Below are positions 9,131 to 17,997 of a stretch of DNA of 57,685 nucleotides, piece by piece. Position numbers and translations under genes: made by a program. The stretch lies in the NCBI GenBank assembly GCA_007693605.1, contig REDG01000040.1, forward strand, positions 1 to 57,685, in the 5' to 3' direction. A model generated the notes under the pieces. It saw nothing but the letters and a program-made list of their open reading frames with translations, ran no database searches and was not told the origin of the DNA. Each line of letters starts with the position of its first letter. Positions within the stretch are counted from its first letter, which is position 1. Source of the stretch: Bradymonadales bacterium (GTDB lineage Bacteria; Bdellovibrionota; UBA2394).

Positions 9131-9496
9131 ATGATGAAATTTTCTCTTTTATCTCTGGGATTGACCCTGTTTTTTGCGTCTGAAGCCATGGCCCAGGCAG
9201 AGCCCGCGGGTTCTGGCTATTCCATGTTGATTGGGTTTGGACTGATTTTTCTGATTTTCTATCTCTTCATTCTTCGCCCACAGGCCAAGAAAGCTCGAGA
9301 TCACGCCAACTTGGTGACAAGCCTTGAGAAAGGGGACGAGGTGATGACTCAAGCGGGAGTTTTCGGAAAGATTCATGGAGTGGCTGAAAAGGTTGTGACC
9401 CTAGAAGTGGCCCCCAATGTTCGCATTCGAGTGGATCGAAATTCAATTTCTGCCCGATTCTCGAAGAACTCAGAAGATGCAAAGTCGGCGGCTTAA
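9131..9496 (+). CDS. yajC: Sec translocon accessory protein YajC
   Basis: YajC is a small inner-membrane partner of the SecDF complex. The protein has 121 residues: an N-terminal signal-like segment ending MAQAEP, a single membrane helix IGFGLIFLIFYLFILRPQAKK with the family's RPQ sequence, then the soluble part with LEKGDEVMTQAGVFGKI. GGGGGA precedes the start at a suitable distance; ATG at 9134 is an alternative start. Directly upstream of secD, in the conserved order tgt-yajC-secD-secF. Confidence 0.96.
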   Translation: MMKFSLLSLGLTLFFASEAMAQAEPAGSGYSMLIGFGLIFLIFYLFILRPQAKKARDHANLVTSLEKGDEVMTQAGVFGKIHGVAEKVVTLEVAPNVRIRVDRNSISARFSKNSEDAKSAA

Positions 9497-9512
9497 AGAG
9501 GGGGTCTAAGTT

Positions 9513-11213
9513 GTGAGGATGCTCATTGTTTTGTTCGTCTTTTTGGGGGCTCTTTATCTTGTAGCCCCTAGCTTTGTTCCAGAGGATTCTCCTTTTCGAT
9601 CTTATCTTCCAGAACGATCTTTGAACTTAGGATTGGATTTACAGGGTGGGATTCATGTGATTCTTGGGGTGGATGTTCAGCGGGCTGTGGAGCTTGAGCT
9701 CGATCAGTTGGCCGCTCAGTTATCCCTACAGTTGGAAGCCGAGGGCATTCGCGGATTCGAGCTTCGCCGTAGCCAACAATTTTCAGATGATTTGATTCTT
9801 CGGTTTGCGAGCGCAAGAGGCTTGGAGAATCATCTGGATGCTGTGAGACGAAGCATTCGAGAGGATTTTTACACGGTTCTGACACAACCCATTCAGAGGA
9901 GTGAACGAGAGCTGAGCGTGAGTCTAGAGCAGGCCAGGCGAGCGGAGATCATCGAACAGTCCTTGGAACAAGCCCGAGAAATTCTTCGAAATCGTGTGGA
10001 TGAGTTCGGCGTAGCGGAACCCATCATTCAGATTGAGGGTCAAGATCGAATTTTGGTGCAACTTCCTGGGGTGCAAGATCCTGATCGAGCGATTCAGCTC
10101 ATCGGTCAGACGGCTTTGTTGGAGTACAAACTGGTTGACGATGACTTTAGTCGATCGGAGCTCGAAGAGATTTCTGATCGTTACCGACAAGAGGTCGGAA
10201 TCATCAGCAGTTTTACACGGGATCAACTGGATCAGCTCAATGCTTTGGCTCAAGAGAGCCTGCCTGAAGGTCGAATCATTTCTTTCGAGAGAGTGGTGGA
10301 TCGACGAGGGGGAGATACCCGCTTGGTCCCCTATCTTCTTCATGACGAAGTGGCTCTGACGGGGGGCGCGGTCGAGAACGCTCGGGTGATGACCGATGCA
10401 ACAACCAATCAGCCCGTAATCTCCTTGCGATTGACAGCCCCTGGGGCTCAGATTTTTGAGGAGATCACAGCGGCGAATGTAGGCCGTCGTTTGGCGATTG
10501 TTCTAGACTCCGCCGTGATTTCCGCTCCACAGATTCAGGGCCGAATTCCCGCAATTGCCAGGGCCGCCCAGATCACCTTGGGCACAGGATCGAGAGCCGA
10601 GATGATGAGAGAGGCTCGAGATTTAGCTCTTGTTCTTCGGTCAGGGGCCTTGCCCGCTCCGGTTGAGATTTTGGAGAACCGGACCGTGGGCGCGAGTCTT
10701 GGGCAAGACTCGATTGAGGCCGGACGAGTGGCGGGACTTTTGGCGGCGATTTTCGTCCTCATTTTTATGGCCTTCTATTATCGAGCATTTGGCGTCTTGG
10801 CCGATGTGGTGGTGGCTTTGAATTTGCTGATGATTCTGGGGGTGATGTCTCTTTTTCAGGCGACCCTGACGCTTCCTGGAATTGCAGGCATTGTTTTAAC
10901 GATTGGAATCTGTGTGGATGCCAATGTCATCATCTTTGAGCGGATACGAGAGGAGCTGCGCAACGAGAAGCGAAAAATTCGAACTGCGATTGAGGCGGGC
11001 TATGCAGCAGCTCACAAAGCCATACTTGATGCCAATATCACGACGGCGATTGCGGCGGCGGTCTTGTTCAATTTCGGCTCGGGTCCGATTCGAGGCTTTG
11101 CAGTGACCTTGATGGTGGGAATCATCTGCGGTTATATCTCTGCCTTTTGGTTTTCAAGGTGGATCTTGGAGTGGTTTTTAGAGAAGCGCGCGGTAAAAAG
11201 ACTGTGGATCTAG
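9513..11213 (+). CDS. secD: Protein translocase subunit SecD
   Basis: SecD works with SecF to drive late steps of Sec export using the proton gradient. The 566 residues show one N-terminal membrane helix (MLIVLFVFLGALYLVAP), the conserved LNLGLDLQGGIHVILGV, the large periplasmic P1 domain with IVGQTA-type LIGQTALLEYKLV, the segment RLTAPGAQIFEEITAANVGR, and five C-terminal helices starting at about residue 408 (VAGLLAAIFVLIFMAFYY). The motif DANVIIFERIREE is intact. GTG at 9513 and ATG at 9519 are both possible starts. Confidence 0.97.
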   Translation: MRMLIVLFVFLGALYLVAPSFVPEDSPFRSYLPERSLNLGLDLQGGIHVILGVDVQRAVELELDQLAAQLSLQLEAEGIRGFELRRSQQFSDDLILRFASARGLENHLDAVRRSIREDFYTVLTQPIQRSERELSVSLEQARRAEIIEQSLEQAREILRNRVDEFGVAEPIIQIEGQDRILVQLPGVQDPDRAIQLIGQTALLEYKLVDDDFSRSELEEISDRYRQEVGIISSFTRDQLDQLNALAQESLPEGRIISFERVVDRRGGDTRLVPYLLHDEVALTGGAVENARVMTDATTNQPVISLRLTAPGAQIFEEITAANVGRRLAIVLDSAVISAPQIQGRIPAIARAAQITLGTGSRAEMMREARDLALVLRSGALPAPVEILENRTVGASLGQDSIEAGRVAGLLAAIFVLIFMAFYYRAFGVLADVVVALNLLMILGVMSLFQATLTLPGIAGIVLTIGICVDANVIIFERIREELRNEKRKIRTAIEAGYAAAHKAILDANITTAIAAAVLFNFGSGPIRGFAVTLMVGIICGYISAFWFSRWILEWFLEKRAVKRLWI

Positions 11214-11246
11214 GCTTCCAATTGGTCACGAAGGAGAGCGAGTTGA

Positions 11247-12452
11247 ATGTTTAGACTTTTTTCGGACAATTTGAATATTCCCTTCTTGCAGGGGCGGCGT
11301 TTTTTTTCTGGCCTGTCCATTGCCATGTGTGCATTGAGTGTCTTTTTTGTTATGGATCGGGGGCTCAATTTCGGGGTGGATTTCGCCGGCGGCGTTCAGA
11401 TGGTTTTGAATTTTCCCGAGGAGGCGGAAGTGACGGCTGACCAAGTTCGTTCTGGATTGTCAGACTTCGGGATCAGCCAAGCCACGGTTCAAAACTTCGG
11501 CACGGAGTTCGATCAGCGGCCTTCGGAGTATATCATCAGCTTTCCGGCTGATATCTTCGAGGAGGAGGGAATGGCGAATGCCATTTTTTCCATCCTACAA
11601 GAAGAGATCGGTCTCTCAGAAGCTGGGTTGAGAGAGTTTCGACTGAGCGGCTTCGAGCGAGCTTTTGTGGTCATCGAGACTGACGAAGGCCTCGATCGTC
11701 TAAGGGGCATTTTGGTCGGTCAATCTCTCGGGCCCATTCGCATTCTTGATGTTCTCAGTTTCGGGTCGATGGAGGCTCAACAGTACGAGATTTCTTTTTC
11801 CAGTCTGCCTGCGGAGATTGTTCAATATTTTCAGAGGGAGTTGGTTGGCGAGAATGCTGACGCCCGAGTCGTGGTTGAAAAGGTTGACTTTGTTGGCGCT
11901 CGGGTTGGGCAGGACTTGAAGACGGCCGCCCTGCTTTCGATCTTCGTCACCATTCTTTTGGTCTTCATTTATATCTTTTTGCGATTTGATTTAATGTATG
12001 CGCCCGGAGTAGTGGTGGCTTTAGGCCATGATGTCTTGATCACAGTTGGACTCTTTGCGCTTACAGGCTTTGAATTTGATCTGGCGGTCGTGGCCGCTCT
12101 GCTGACCGTGGCGGGCTATTCGATCAATGATACGATTGTCGTTTACGATCGAATTCGGGAGTCGATTGGGCAGTACAAGGGGAAGTCCTTGATTGATATC
12201 TTGAATATCGCCATCAACCAAACCATGAATCGAACCGTGATCACTTCGGCCACCACCCTCATGGCGACGGTCGTTTTGTGGGTCGTCGGGGGGCCTGTCA
12301 TTCACAGCTTCGCCTTCGCTTTGTGTGTGGGAATCCTTGTGGGGACCTATTCCTCTATTTTTGTGGCCGCCCCCTTGGTCTATTGGATGAATCTGTGGCT
12401 CTCTAAAAGAGGGGCTGGTGTGAATCAGAAAAAGAAAGCGGCGGTAGCCTAG
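11247..12452 (+). CDS. secF: Protein translocase subunit SecF with enlarged periplasmic domain
   Basis: SecF, the partner of SecD in the inner membrane. Visible are LNFGVDFAGGVQMVLNF (40-56), VDFVGARVGQDL (213-224), helices from about residue 228 (AALLSIFVTILLVFIYI) and NDTIVVYDRIRE. At 401 residues it is longer than the common size of about 310. The extra length lies in the periplasmic domain: residues 63-122 and 148-201 look like two related copies, each ending in a YIISF/YEISF strand plus a helix. The start ATG at 11247 follows AAGGAGAG. Confidence 0.95.
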   Translation: MFRLFSDNLNIPFLQGRRFFSGLSIAMCALSVFFVMDRGLNFGVDFAGGVQMVLNFPEEAEVTADQVRSGLSDFGISQATVQNFGTEFDQRPSEYIISFPADIFEEEGMANAIFSILQEEIGLSEAGLREFRLSGFERAFVVIETDEGLDRLRGILVGQSLGPIRILDVLSFGSMEAQQYEISFSSLPAEIVQYFQRELVGENADARVVVEKVDFVGARVGQDLKTAALLSIFVTILLVFIYIFLRFDLMYAPGVVVALGHDVLITVGLFALTGFEFDLAVVAALLTVAGYSINDTIVVYDRIRESIGQYKGKSLIDILNIAINQTMNRTVITSATTLMATVVLWVVGGPVIHSFAFALCVGILVGTYSSIFVAAPLVYWMNLWLSKRGAGVNQKKKAAVA

Positions 12453-12455
12453 AAT

Positions 12456-14249
12456 TTGAAGTTTGATTGGCCTCAAGACTGTCCTGCGAACTTTGCCAGA
12501 GATTGGAGTTCACCACTGCGGCAGGTTTTGTGGAGTCGGGGTCTGCGAACGGATGAGGAAGTTCAGGCTTTTCTGTACCCGTCCTGGGATCTACTGATTC
12601 GCCCCGAAAATTTACTGAAAGACTTGGAGCCTGCGCTTCAACTCCTGCTGAAAGCCAAGGAGAATAAACAAAAGCTTTTGGTGTTTGGCGACTACGATGT
12701 GGACGGGAGTACGGCCGCCTGTCTGCTGGTCAGCAGTCTTCGAGCCATGGGATTTCCCAAAGTCGAAGCCTTCATTCCCCATCGGATCAAGGAGGGTTAC
12801 GGTCTCAGCGCTGTGGCGGCGAAGCGAGTTGTTGAGACTCATCCAGCCGTGGGCCTGGTCCTGACCTGCGATTGTGGCGTGAGTTCTTTTGAAGGCATTG
12901 AGTTTTTGAAAGAACGATTCGTTCCAGTGATCGTGACCGATCACCACAGTCCTCCCCCAAAGCGAGTGAGGGCCGACGCGGTGATTAACCCACGACAGGC
13001 TGACTGCTTCTATCCGGATAAAAACTTGGCGGGTGTAGGCGTGGCCTTTTTGCTGATGACCGCGCTTCGACGAGCATTGGGCTTGAGAAACTTCCGCTTG
13101 AAGGAAGTTCTGGATTTGGTCGCGGTGGGAACGATCTGTGATATGGTTCCGCTTCAAGGTCTGAATCGGATTTTGGTGAGAGAAGGATTGAAAGAGATGA
13201 AATCTCTTCAGCGGCCGATCTGGAAGGCTTTGGCGGAACAGGCCAGCCAGGATTTGGGGGATCTGGAAGCTGAAGATATTGGCTTCGTGATCGGACCTCG
13301 CTTAAACGCGGCCGGTCGAGTCGGAGATCCCGAAGCCGGGCTGAGGGCTCTGCTGTCTGCTTCTCGCTTAGAGGCCCAGACTCGGGCTCTTGAACTGGAG
13401 ACTCTGAATCGAGAGCGACGACGACTTCAAACGGAACAAACAGACAGAGTTTTGTCTCAACTTCTTCCGGAGGAGTCCGCCCACCTGATTTGGTCAGAAG
13501 ATTTTCATTTGGGGCTGGTGGGTCTGATTGCTTCTAAGGTGGTGGAAAGAACCCGAAAGCCCGCCTGTGTTTTGACTCGAATGGAAGATGAAGTCTCTTG
13601 GGATCAAGAGGGAAAGCTCAAAGACTCCGTCTGGAAAGGCTCTCTGAGAGCGCCAGAGGGCTTTCATTTGGCCCAAATTTTACAAGGAATCCAATCGCAA
13701 GAAGAGCTGCTTTTGAGTTTTGGGGGGCATGCGGCCGCCGCGGGCGTTTCGGTTTTAGAATCTCAGTTGCCAAAATTTCGGGAGGCTTTTCGAGTCTTTT
13801 GTAAGCGAGGGCTTTCTGAAGAGCCACCTTGGAAGCCCGAGTTTGTGGTGCGCGAGAAGCCGTCTTCGGCCCCTATTCAGTTTGAGGACTTTGAGATTTT
13901 AAAGCCATTTGGTCAGGCGAATCCTCCTCCGCAGGCTCTTGTTCTGGGTTTTTCTGTGGAGAATCTCAGGATCCTTAAGGAGAAGCATTTGCGCCTAGAA
14001 GGCAAAATTCAGGGAAAAAAGACCTCCGTTTTGCAATTTCAGAGCCCTTGGGTTAGCCTGTTCCAGAAGATCCAGAAAGATCGATTTTCCCTCGACTTTA
14101 TTGGTCAGCTTTCTGAGAATAAGTGGAGGGGGAGGTCGCGATGGGAGTGGCGTCTCTTGGATTTTCAAGGGTGGGGAGATGCAAGCAAGAAAGAAATCCC
14201 AATCAAGCGCGAGTCATCGGATGAAGTCATCTCGGGCGCGAGCCCGTGA
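12456..14249 (+). CDS. recJ: Single-stranded-DNA exonuclease RecJ
   Basis: RecJ degrades single-stranded DNA 5' to 3' in recombination and repair. The 597 residues carry the DHH metal-site motifs: FGDYDVDGST (77-86), LTCDCGVSS (136-144), VTDHHSPPP (160-168), and the DHHA1 motif LSFGGHAAAAG. A C-terminal OB-like region follows. The TTG start at 12456 lies four bases after the secF stop and gives the conserved N-terminal sequence; no closer ATG fits. The gene end overlaps the PilZ gene. Confidence 0.96.
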   Translation: MKFDWPQDCPANFARDWSSPLRQVLWSRGLRTDEEVQAFLYPSWDLLIRPENLLKDLEPALQLLLKAKENKQKLLVFGDYDVDGSTAACLLVSSLRAMGFPKVEAFIPHRIKEGYGLSAVAAKRVVETHPAVGLVLTCDCGVSSFEGIEFLKERFVPVIVTDHHSPPPKRVRADAVINPRQADCFYPDKNLAGVGVAFLLMTALRRALGLRNFRLKEVLDLVAVGTICDMVPLQGLNRILVREGLKEMKSLQRPIWKALAEQASQDLGDLEAEDIGFVIGPRLNAAGRVGDPEAGLRALLSASRLEAQTRALELETLNRERRRLQTEQTDRVLSQLLPEESAHLIWSEDFHLGLVGLIASKVVERTRKPACVLTRMEDEVSWDQEGKLKDSVWKGSLRAPEGFHLAQILQGIQSQEELLLSFGGHAAAAGVSVLESQLPKFREAFRVFCKRGLSEEPPWKPEFVVREKPSSAPIQFEDFEILKPFGQANPPPQALVLGFSVENLRILKEKHLRLEGKIQGKKTSVLQFQSPWVSLFQKIQKDRFSLDFIGQLSENKWRGRSRWEWRLLDFQGWGDASKKEIPIKRESSDEVISGASP

Positions 14250-14571
14250 CAAGCGATCAGCGCCTCGGATTCCAATTCAGTTGAAAGTGGATATCGAGTC
14301 CACCCAAGATCACTATTTGTTTGAGTACTCATCTAACCTGTCTCAGAGTGGAATTTTTATCCAGACAGAGGAGCCTCTCGAACCAGGCACTCTTGTGAAT
14401 ATTCAGTTCAGCCTTCCCGATCAGATCTTGATTCGTACCCGGGGTGAGGTCATGTGGAAAAGTGATGATGAAGAAGATCCGGAATTGGGGATGGGAATCA
14501 AGTTTCTGGGATTGAAGGAAGAGGATCGAGATCATATTCTCAATGTTCTGAAGAAGTTGGCAATTTTATGA
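14179..14571 (+). CDS. PilZ-domain protein (TIGR02266-like)
   Basis: A 130-residue protein. A basic N-terminal tail is followed by a PilZ domain: RSAPRIPIQLKVDI, then SNLSQSGIFIQTEEPLEPGT, VMWKSDDEEDPELGMGIKFLGL. This layout (RxxxR region, D/NxSxxG, then GMGIKF) is the single-domain type frequent in myxobacteria and Bdellovibrio, where such proteins bind cyclic di-GMP or act as adaptors. Here the binding NLSQSG and a weak R-R box remain, so binding is possible, not shown. The start ATG 14179 follows GGGTGGGGAG at good spacing and lies inside the recJ end, out of frame. The gene ends ATGA with the next one. Confidence 0.85.
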   Translation: MQARKKSQSSASHRMKSSRARARDKRSAPRIPIQLKVDIESTQDHYLFEYSSNLSQSGIFIQTEEPLEPGTLVNIQFSLPDQILIRTRGEVMWKSDDEEDPELGMGIKFLGLKEEDRDHILNVLKKLAIL

Positions 14572-14942
14572 AACTTCCATTCAGCCTGGCACTGTTTTTT
14601 TTGGGATTGAGTTCAGTCGAAGTTGCTGAGGCTGAGGACGCCATTCGGCCTAGATCCCCCACGGTCATATTGGACTCAAGGCGAGACAGAGATTCTTCTA
14701 CAGCCGTTGAGGTCGTCAGTGGTCAAAAGACTCTGTCGGGCGAGCCTCATGTCAACGATCGCCGAGCCTATCGGAATTGGGATCAGGCCTGCCGCTCATG
14801 GAAGAGGGAGTTGCGGCAATTGAATCGAGGTCGAGTGATTATTCACGATTGTGGTCCCGCTCGAGTTAAGACGGAGAAACGAGGGGATCAAAGCCTGTAT
14901 CGTTATGAATCTCAAGCCGAGTACAAAATTCGGGTAAATTAG
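14568..14942 (+). CDS. Small exported protein of unknown function
   Basis: A 124-residue protein with a signal peptide (KLPFSLALFFLGLSSVEVAEA, cleavage near AEAED). The mature part is basic with a C-terminal region WDQACRSWKRELRQLN ... VIIHDCGPA, holding two cysteines that could form a disulfide. It overlaps the PilZ gene by four bases (ATGA), so the two are cotranscribed and translationally coupled. I do not recognise the family. Confidence 0.75.
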   Translation: MKLPFSLALFFLGLSSVEVAEAEDAIRPRSPTVILDSRRDRDSSTAVEVVSGQKTLSGEPHVNDRRAYRNWDQACRSWKRELRQLNRGRVIIHDCGPARVKTEKRGDQSLYRYESQAEYKIRVN

Positions 14943-14982
14943 CACCTGTCTTTTCTCGCCGGCTGTGCTCCAATCCTCAGAA

Positions 14983-15846
14983 ATGCAGCACATTCCTGTT
15001 TTGACGGCATCGGTATTGGAAAAAATGGCTTGGTCTGAACCGATTCACTCGCTGCTGGATGCGACCGTCGGAGGGGGCGGTCACCTTCGGCTTCTCTTAG
15101 AAAATTGCCCGAGTGTAGAGAGGCTTGTTGCCTTAGATCAAGATCTGGTCGCCATTGGCGAGGCAAAAAAGAACTTAAAGGACTTTCCTCAAGTTGAGTT
15201 CTTTCACGGAAGTTTTGGCAATTTTCTTAAAGCTGAAACTCGGTTTTATGATCGAATCTTGATGGACTTGGGTGTCTCGTCCTTTCAGTTGGATTCCGCT
15301 GAGAGGGGGTTTAGTTTTCAGAAGGATGGGCCTCTGGACATGCGTATGAATCCAGAAGCTGGAAAGCCCGCATGGCAACGGCTCGCAGAAGTGTCGGAGC
15401 GAGATTTTGCGAAGTTGCTGTTTGAGTACGGAGAGGAGCCCAGAGCCCGCCGCTTGGCTCGAACTTGGGTGCGCGAGCGAAAGACGGCCTCTGTGAAAAC
15501 GACAGAGGCTTTTGTGCGAGCCCTGGGCTATCGATTGGATTCGAAAGATCATCGAGGTCGTCATCCGCTGACTCGTACATTTCAAGCCATTCGTGTGTGG
15601 GTGAACGATGAGATGGGTCAGCTGGACCTTGCATTGCAAGAGATTCCTCGAGTCTTGGCACCGGCTGGAAGGTTAGGTGTAATAACATTTCATAGTTTAG
15701 AGGATCGTAGGGTAAAATTGGGTCTGAGGGGAAAATTGAAAGCGATCAATCGAAAAGTCATTCAGGCGAGCGACGAAGAGACTTTGTCAAACCCTCGGGC
15801 GAGGTCTGCAAAACTTCGAGTTTACGAGAAGGTGTTAGACGAATGA
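14983..15846 (+). CDS. rsmH: 16S rRNA (cytosine-1402-N4)-methyltransferase RsmH
   Basis: RsmH (MraW) methylates C1402 of 16S rRNA and usually opens the dcw cluster. Family marks: QHIPVLTASVLE at the N-terminus, the S-adenosylmethionine loop LDATVGGGGHLRLLL, ILMDLGVSSFQLDSAERGFSF, GPLDMRMNP, NPLTRTFQAIRVWVNDE-type HPLTRTFQAIRVWVNDEM, and VITFHSLEDRRVK. I place the start at ATG 14983, which gives the usual N-terminus; a GTG at 14965 would add six residues. No mraZ precedes it. The stop overlaps the next gene by four bases. Confidence 0.95.
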   Translation: MQHIPVLTASVLEKMAWSEPIHSLLDATVGGGGHLRLLLENCPSVERLVALDQDLVAIGEAKKNLKDFPQVEFFHGSFGNFLKAETRFYDRILMDLGVSSFQLDSAERGFSFQKDGPLDMRMNPEAGKPAWQRLAEVSERDFAKLLFEYGEEPRARRLARTWVRERKTASVKTTEAFVRALGYRLDSKDHRGRHPLTRTFQAIRVWVNDEMGQLDLALQEIPRVLAPAGRLGVITFHSLEDRRVKLGLRGKLKAINRKVIQASDEETLSNPRARSAKLRVYEKVLDE

Positions 15847-16085
15847 GGCTTTGGCTTGGGGGAATTCTGACTGGCGTATTGCTTTATGGCCTCATTACGC
15901 TCGGAATTCGACTGCATATGACGCAGCTCGCCTATCAGTTTTTTGATTTGAAGTCTTACGAACGCTCACTCAAAGAAGAGAATCTGCGCTTAAAGGCGGA
16001 GCTAGCTGAAGCTCTCAGTCCTAAAGCTTCCTGGAAGTCGGGCTGGAAGGTGCCAGAGCCCAGCCAGCTGAGGAGGCTTCCGTGA
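15843..16085 (+). CDS. ftsL: FtsL-like division protein
   Basis: An 80-residue protein with one membrane helix (LWLGGILTGVLLYGLITLGI) followed by a short coiled-coil segment (YERSLKEENLRLKAELAEAL). Size, topology and position between rsmH and ftsI are those of FtsL, which joins FtsB and FtsQ at the septum and helps activate FtsWI. FtsL sequences diverge strongly, so the call rests on position and architecture. The coiled coil is short for FtsL. It overlaps both neighbours by four bases. Confidence 0.65.
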   Translation: MRLWLGGILTGVLLYGLITLGIRLHMTQLAYQFFDLKSYERSLKEENLRLKAELAEALSPKASWKSGWKVPEPSQLRRLP

Positions 16086-17971
16086 GTGTGAATGTTCGAT
16101 TCTTCGTTTTGCTCTTTGTTTTTGTGTCGGGTTTTGTCGCCGTGGGTTGGAGGCTCGTTCAGCTTCAGCTCAATCCTCATGAACGGCTTCTGCAGTTGTC
16201 GGAGAACAAGTCTCGATGGACAGAGCGCCGAGAAGCCGAAAGTCTTCTCAAGAGTCGCGGTGGCATTCAGGATCGAGCCGGAAGAACATTGGCCCTCTCT
16301 TTGATTAGCCAAAGTTTTTTTGCCAATCCGAGACTGATCGAAAACCCTCGATCGGTTGCGTATAAGTTAAGTCCTCATTTGGGTTTGAGTCCGGAGAGAA
16401 TTGAAGAGCTACTCTCTCAAGATCGATTTTTCGTTTGGCTGAGACGAGAGGTGGATGAGGAAACGGCTAGACAAATTTTTGCCCTTGATATTCCTGGCAT
16501 TCATAGCAGCAAGGAGAGTAAGCGAGTTTATCCTCAAGGGGAGCTTGCACGAAACCTCATTGGCTTTGCAGGCAGAGATGGGGTGGGTCTGGAGGGGGTC
16601 GAAAGATCTTATGATCGCTGGCTGCAGGCTTCCGATCAAGCCTCTGACTTGGGCTTGAGGGATGCACTCGGTCGCTTGCTTTTGTTTCGAGACTTTGAGA
16701 GGCAGTGGTTTGAAGGTCAAGATGTCGTGCTGACCATCGATCTTGGGCTTCAGAAAATCATGGAACAAGAGTTGAGGCAGGTTCTTCAACAAACCCAGGC
16801 GATCTCTGCTCAAGCGGTGATGATGGAGCCTCAGAGTGGTGCGATTCTAGCCATGGCTTCCATTGATGGGGAGCGACCGGACTCTCCTGTGTTTCGAAAT
16901 CGGGTGGTTTCGGATGTCTATGAGCCCGGGAGTACATTCAAAGTGCTGAGTATTTTGGGGGCTCTCGAAAAGCTTCACATGACTCGTACGAGCCAAATCT
17001 TCGCAGAGGAAGGTCTTCTTCGAATCGGCTCTCAATCAGTGAGAGAGTTCAATCGTAGAAAATACGGTTGGCTGAGTCTTGAAGAGCTGTTGGCGGTTTC
17101 GTCGAATATTGGGGCTGCGAAGATTGGGATGCAGTTAGGGAATCAAGTTTTCGGTGAACTCATCGAGCGGCTTCAGTTTGGAAGACCAACAGGCATTGAT
17201 CTTCCCGGAGAGGCCAGGGGCATTGTTCGTCCGGCGAATTCGTGGCGGCCCATTGATTTGGCGAACATTAGCTTTGGACAGGGAATCGCGGCCACGCCCC
17301 TCCAGATCTTGCGACTCTTTGCGAGTTTCGCCAATGGCGGTTATTTGGTGCGACCTCATGTCGTCAAACGAATTCAAAGTTCAGATGCAGGCGGGCCGGT
17401 TGTGTTTGAACAAGAGATTGAACGAGAAGAGGTGATGAAGCCAGAGATGGCGCGCTTGTTGAGTGAAATGCTGATCAGTGTGACTCAAGAAGGGGGAACC
17501 GGTAAGCAGGCGGCCATTCCTGGTTTTGAGGTGGCGGGCAAGACCGGGACCTCTCAGAAAGTTGTGGAGACCGTGGTGGAGGGTCAAACGAGGCGCTCTT
17601 ACTCAAATACAGAACTCATTGCGAGTTTTGTGGGCTTTGTGCCCGCGAGAGACCCCGCCTTTGTGCTCTTTGTGGCTTACGATTCTCCTCAAGGGGCTGC
17701 GAGTGGGGGCTTCACGGCGGCGCCGAGTTTTCGAAGAATCGCCACTCAGGCCCTCGGGCTATTGGGCATTTCCTCAGTTTCTTCAGAGTCTCTTCGGGCG
17801 GGGCGAGCGGAGATCGAAGTGGAAGGCTTTGTGGGAAGGAATTTTCAGGAGGTTTTGACCGAGATTCGTTCTTGGCCCCCCGAGCAAAGGGCTCAGGTGG
17901 AACTCTACGGAATCGGTCAGGCCGTTCGAGAAGAGAGATTTGAGGATCAAATTCGAGTTTACTTCGAATAG
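16082..17971 (+). CDS. ftsI: Septal transpeptidase FtsI (PBP3)
   Basis: FtsI cross-links septal peptidoglycan. The 629 residues begin with a membrane helix (7-27), followed by a PBP dimerisation domain (GGIQDRAGRTLA, 60-71) and the transpeptidase domain with all three catalytic motifs: STFK at 284-287 (nucleophile S284), SSN at 340-342 and KTGT at 487-490. The last ~55 residues (AEIEVEGFVGRNFQEVLTEI) look like a PASTA-type module. GTG at 16082 overlaps the preceding stop. It acts with FtsW encoded at 21860. Confidence 0.96.
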   Translation: MSVNVRFFVLLFVFVSGFVAVGWRLVQLQLNPHERLLQLSENKSRWTERREAESLLKSRGGIQDRAGRTLALSLISQSFFANPRLIENPRSVAYKLSPHLGLSPERIEELLSQDRFFVWLRREVDEETARQIFALDIPGIHSSKESKRVYPQGELARNLIGFAGRDGVGLEGVERSYDRWLQASDQASDLGLRDALGRLLLFRDFERQWFEGQDVVLTIDLGLQKIMEQELRQVLQQTQAISAQAVMMEPQSGAILAMASIDGERPDSPVFRNRVVSDVYEPGSTFKVLSILGALEKLHMTRTSQIFAEEGLLRIGSQSVREFNRRKYGWLSLEELLAVSSNIGAAKIGMQLGNQVFGELIERLQFGRPTGIDLPGEARGIVRPANSWRPIDLANISFGQGIAATPLQILRLFASFANGGYLVRPHVVKRIQSSDAGGPVVFEQEIEREEVMKPEMARLLSEMLISVTQEGGTGKQAAIPGFEVAGKTGTSQKVVETVVEGQTRRSYSNTELIASFVGFVPARDPAFVLFVAYDSPQGAASGGFTAAPSFRRIATQALGLLGISSVSSESLRAGRAEIEVEGFVGRNFQEVLTEIRSWPPEQRAQVELYGIGQAVREERFEDQIRVYFE

Positions 17972-17997
17972 CGATCCAGCCTAATTCTAAAAAACAG

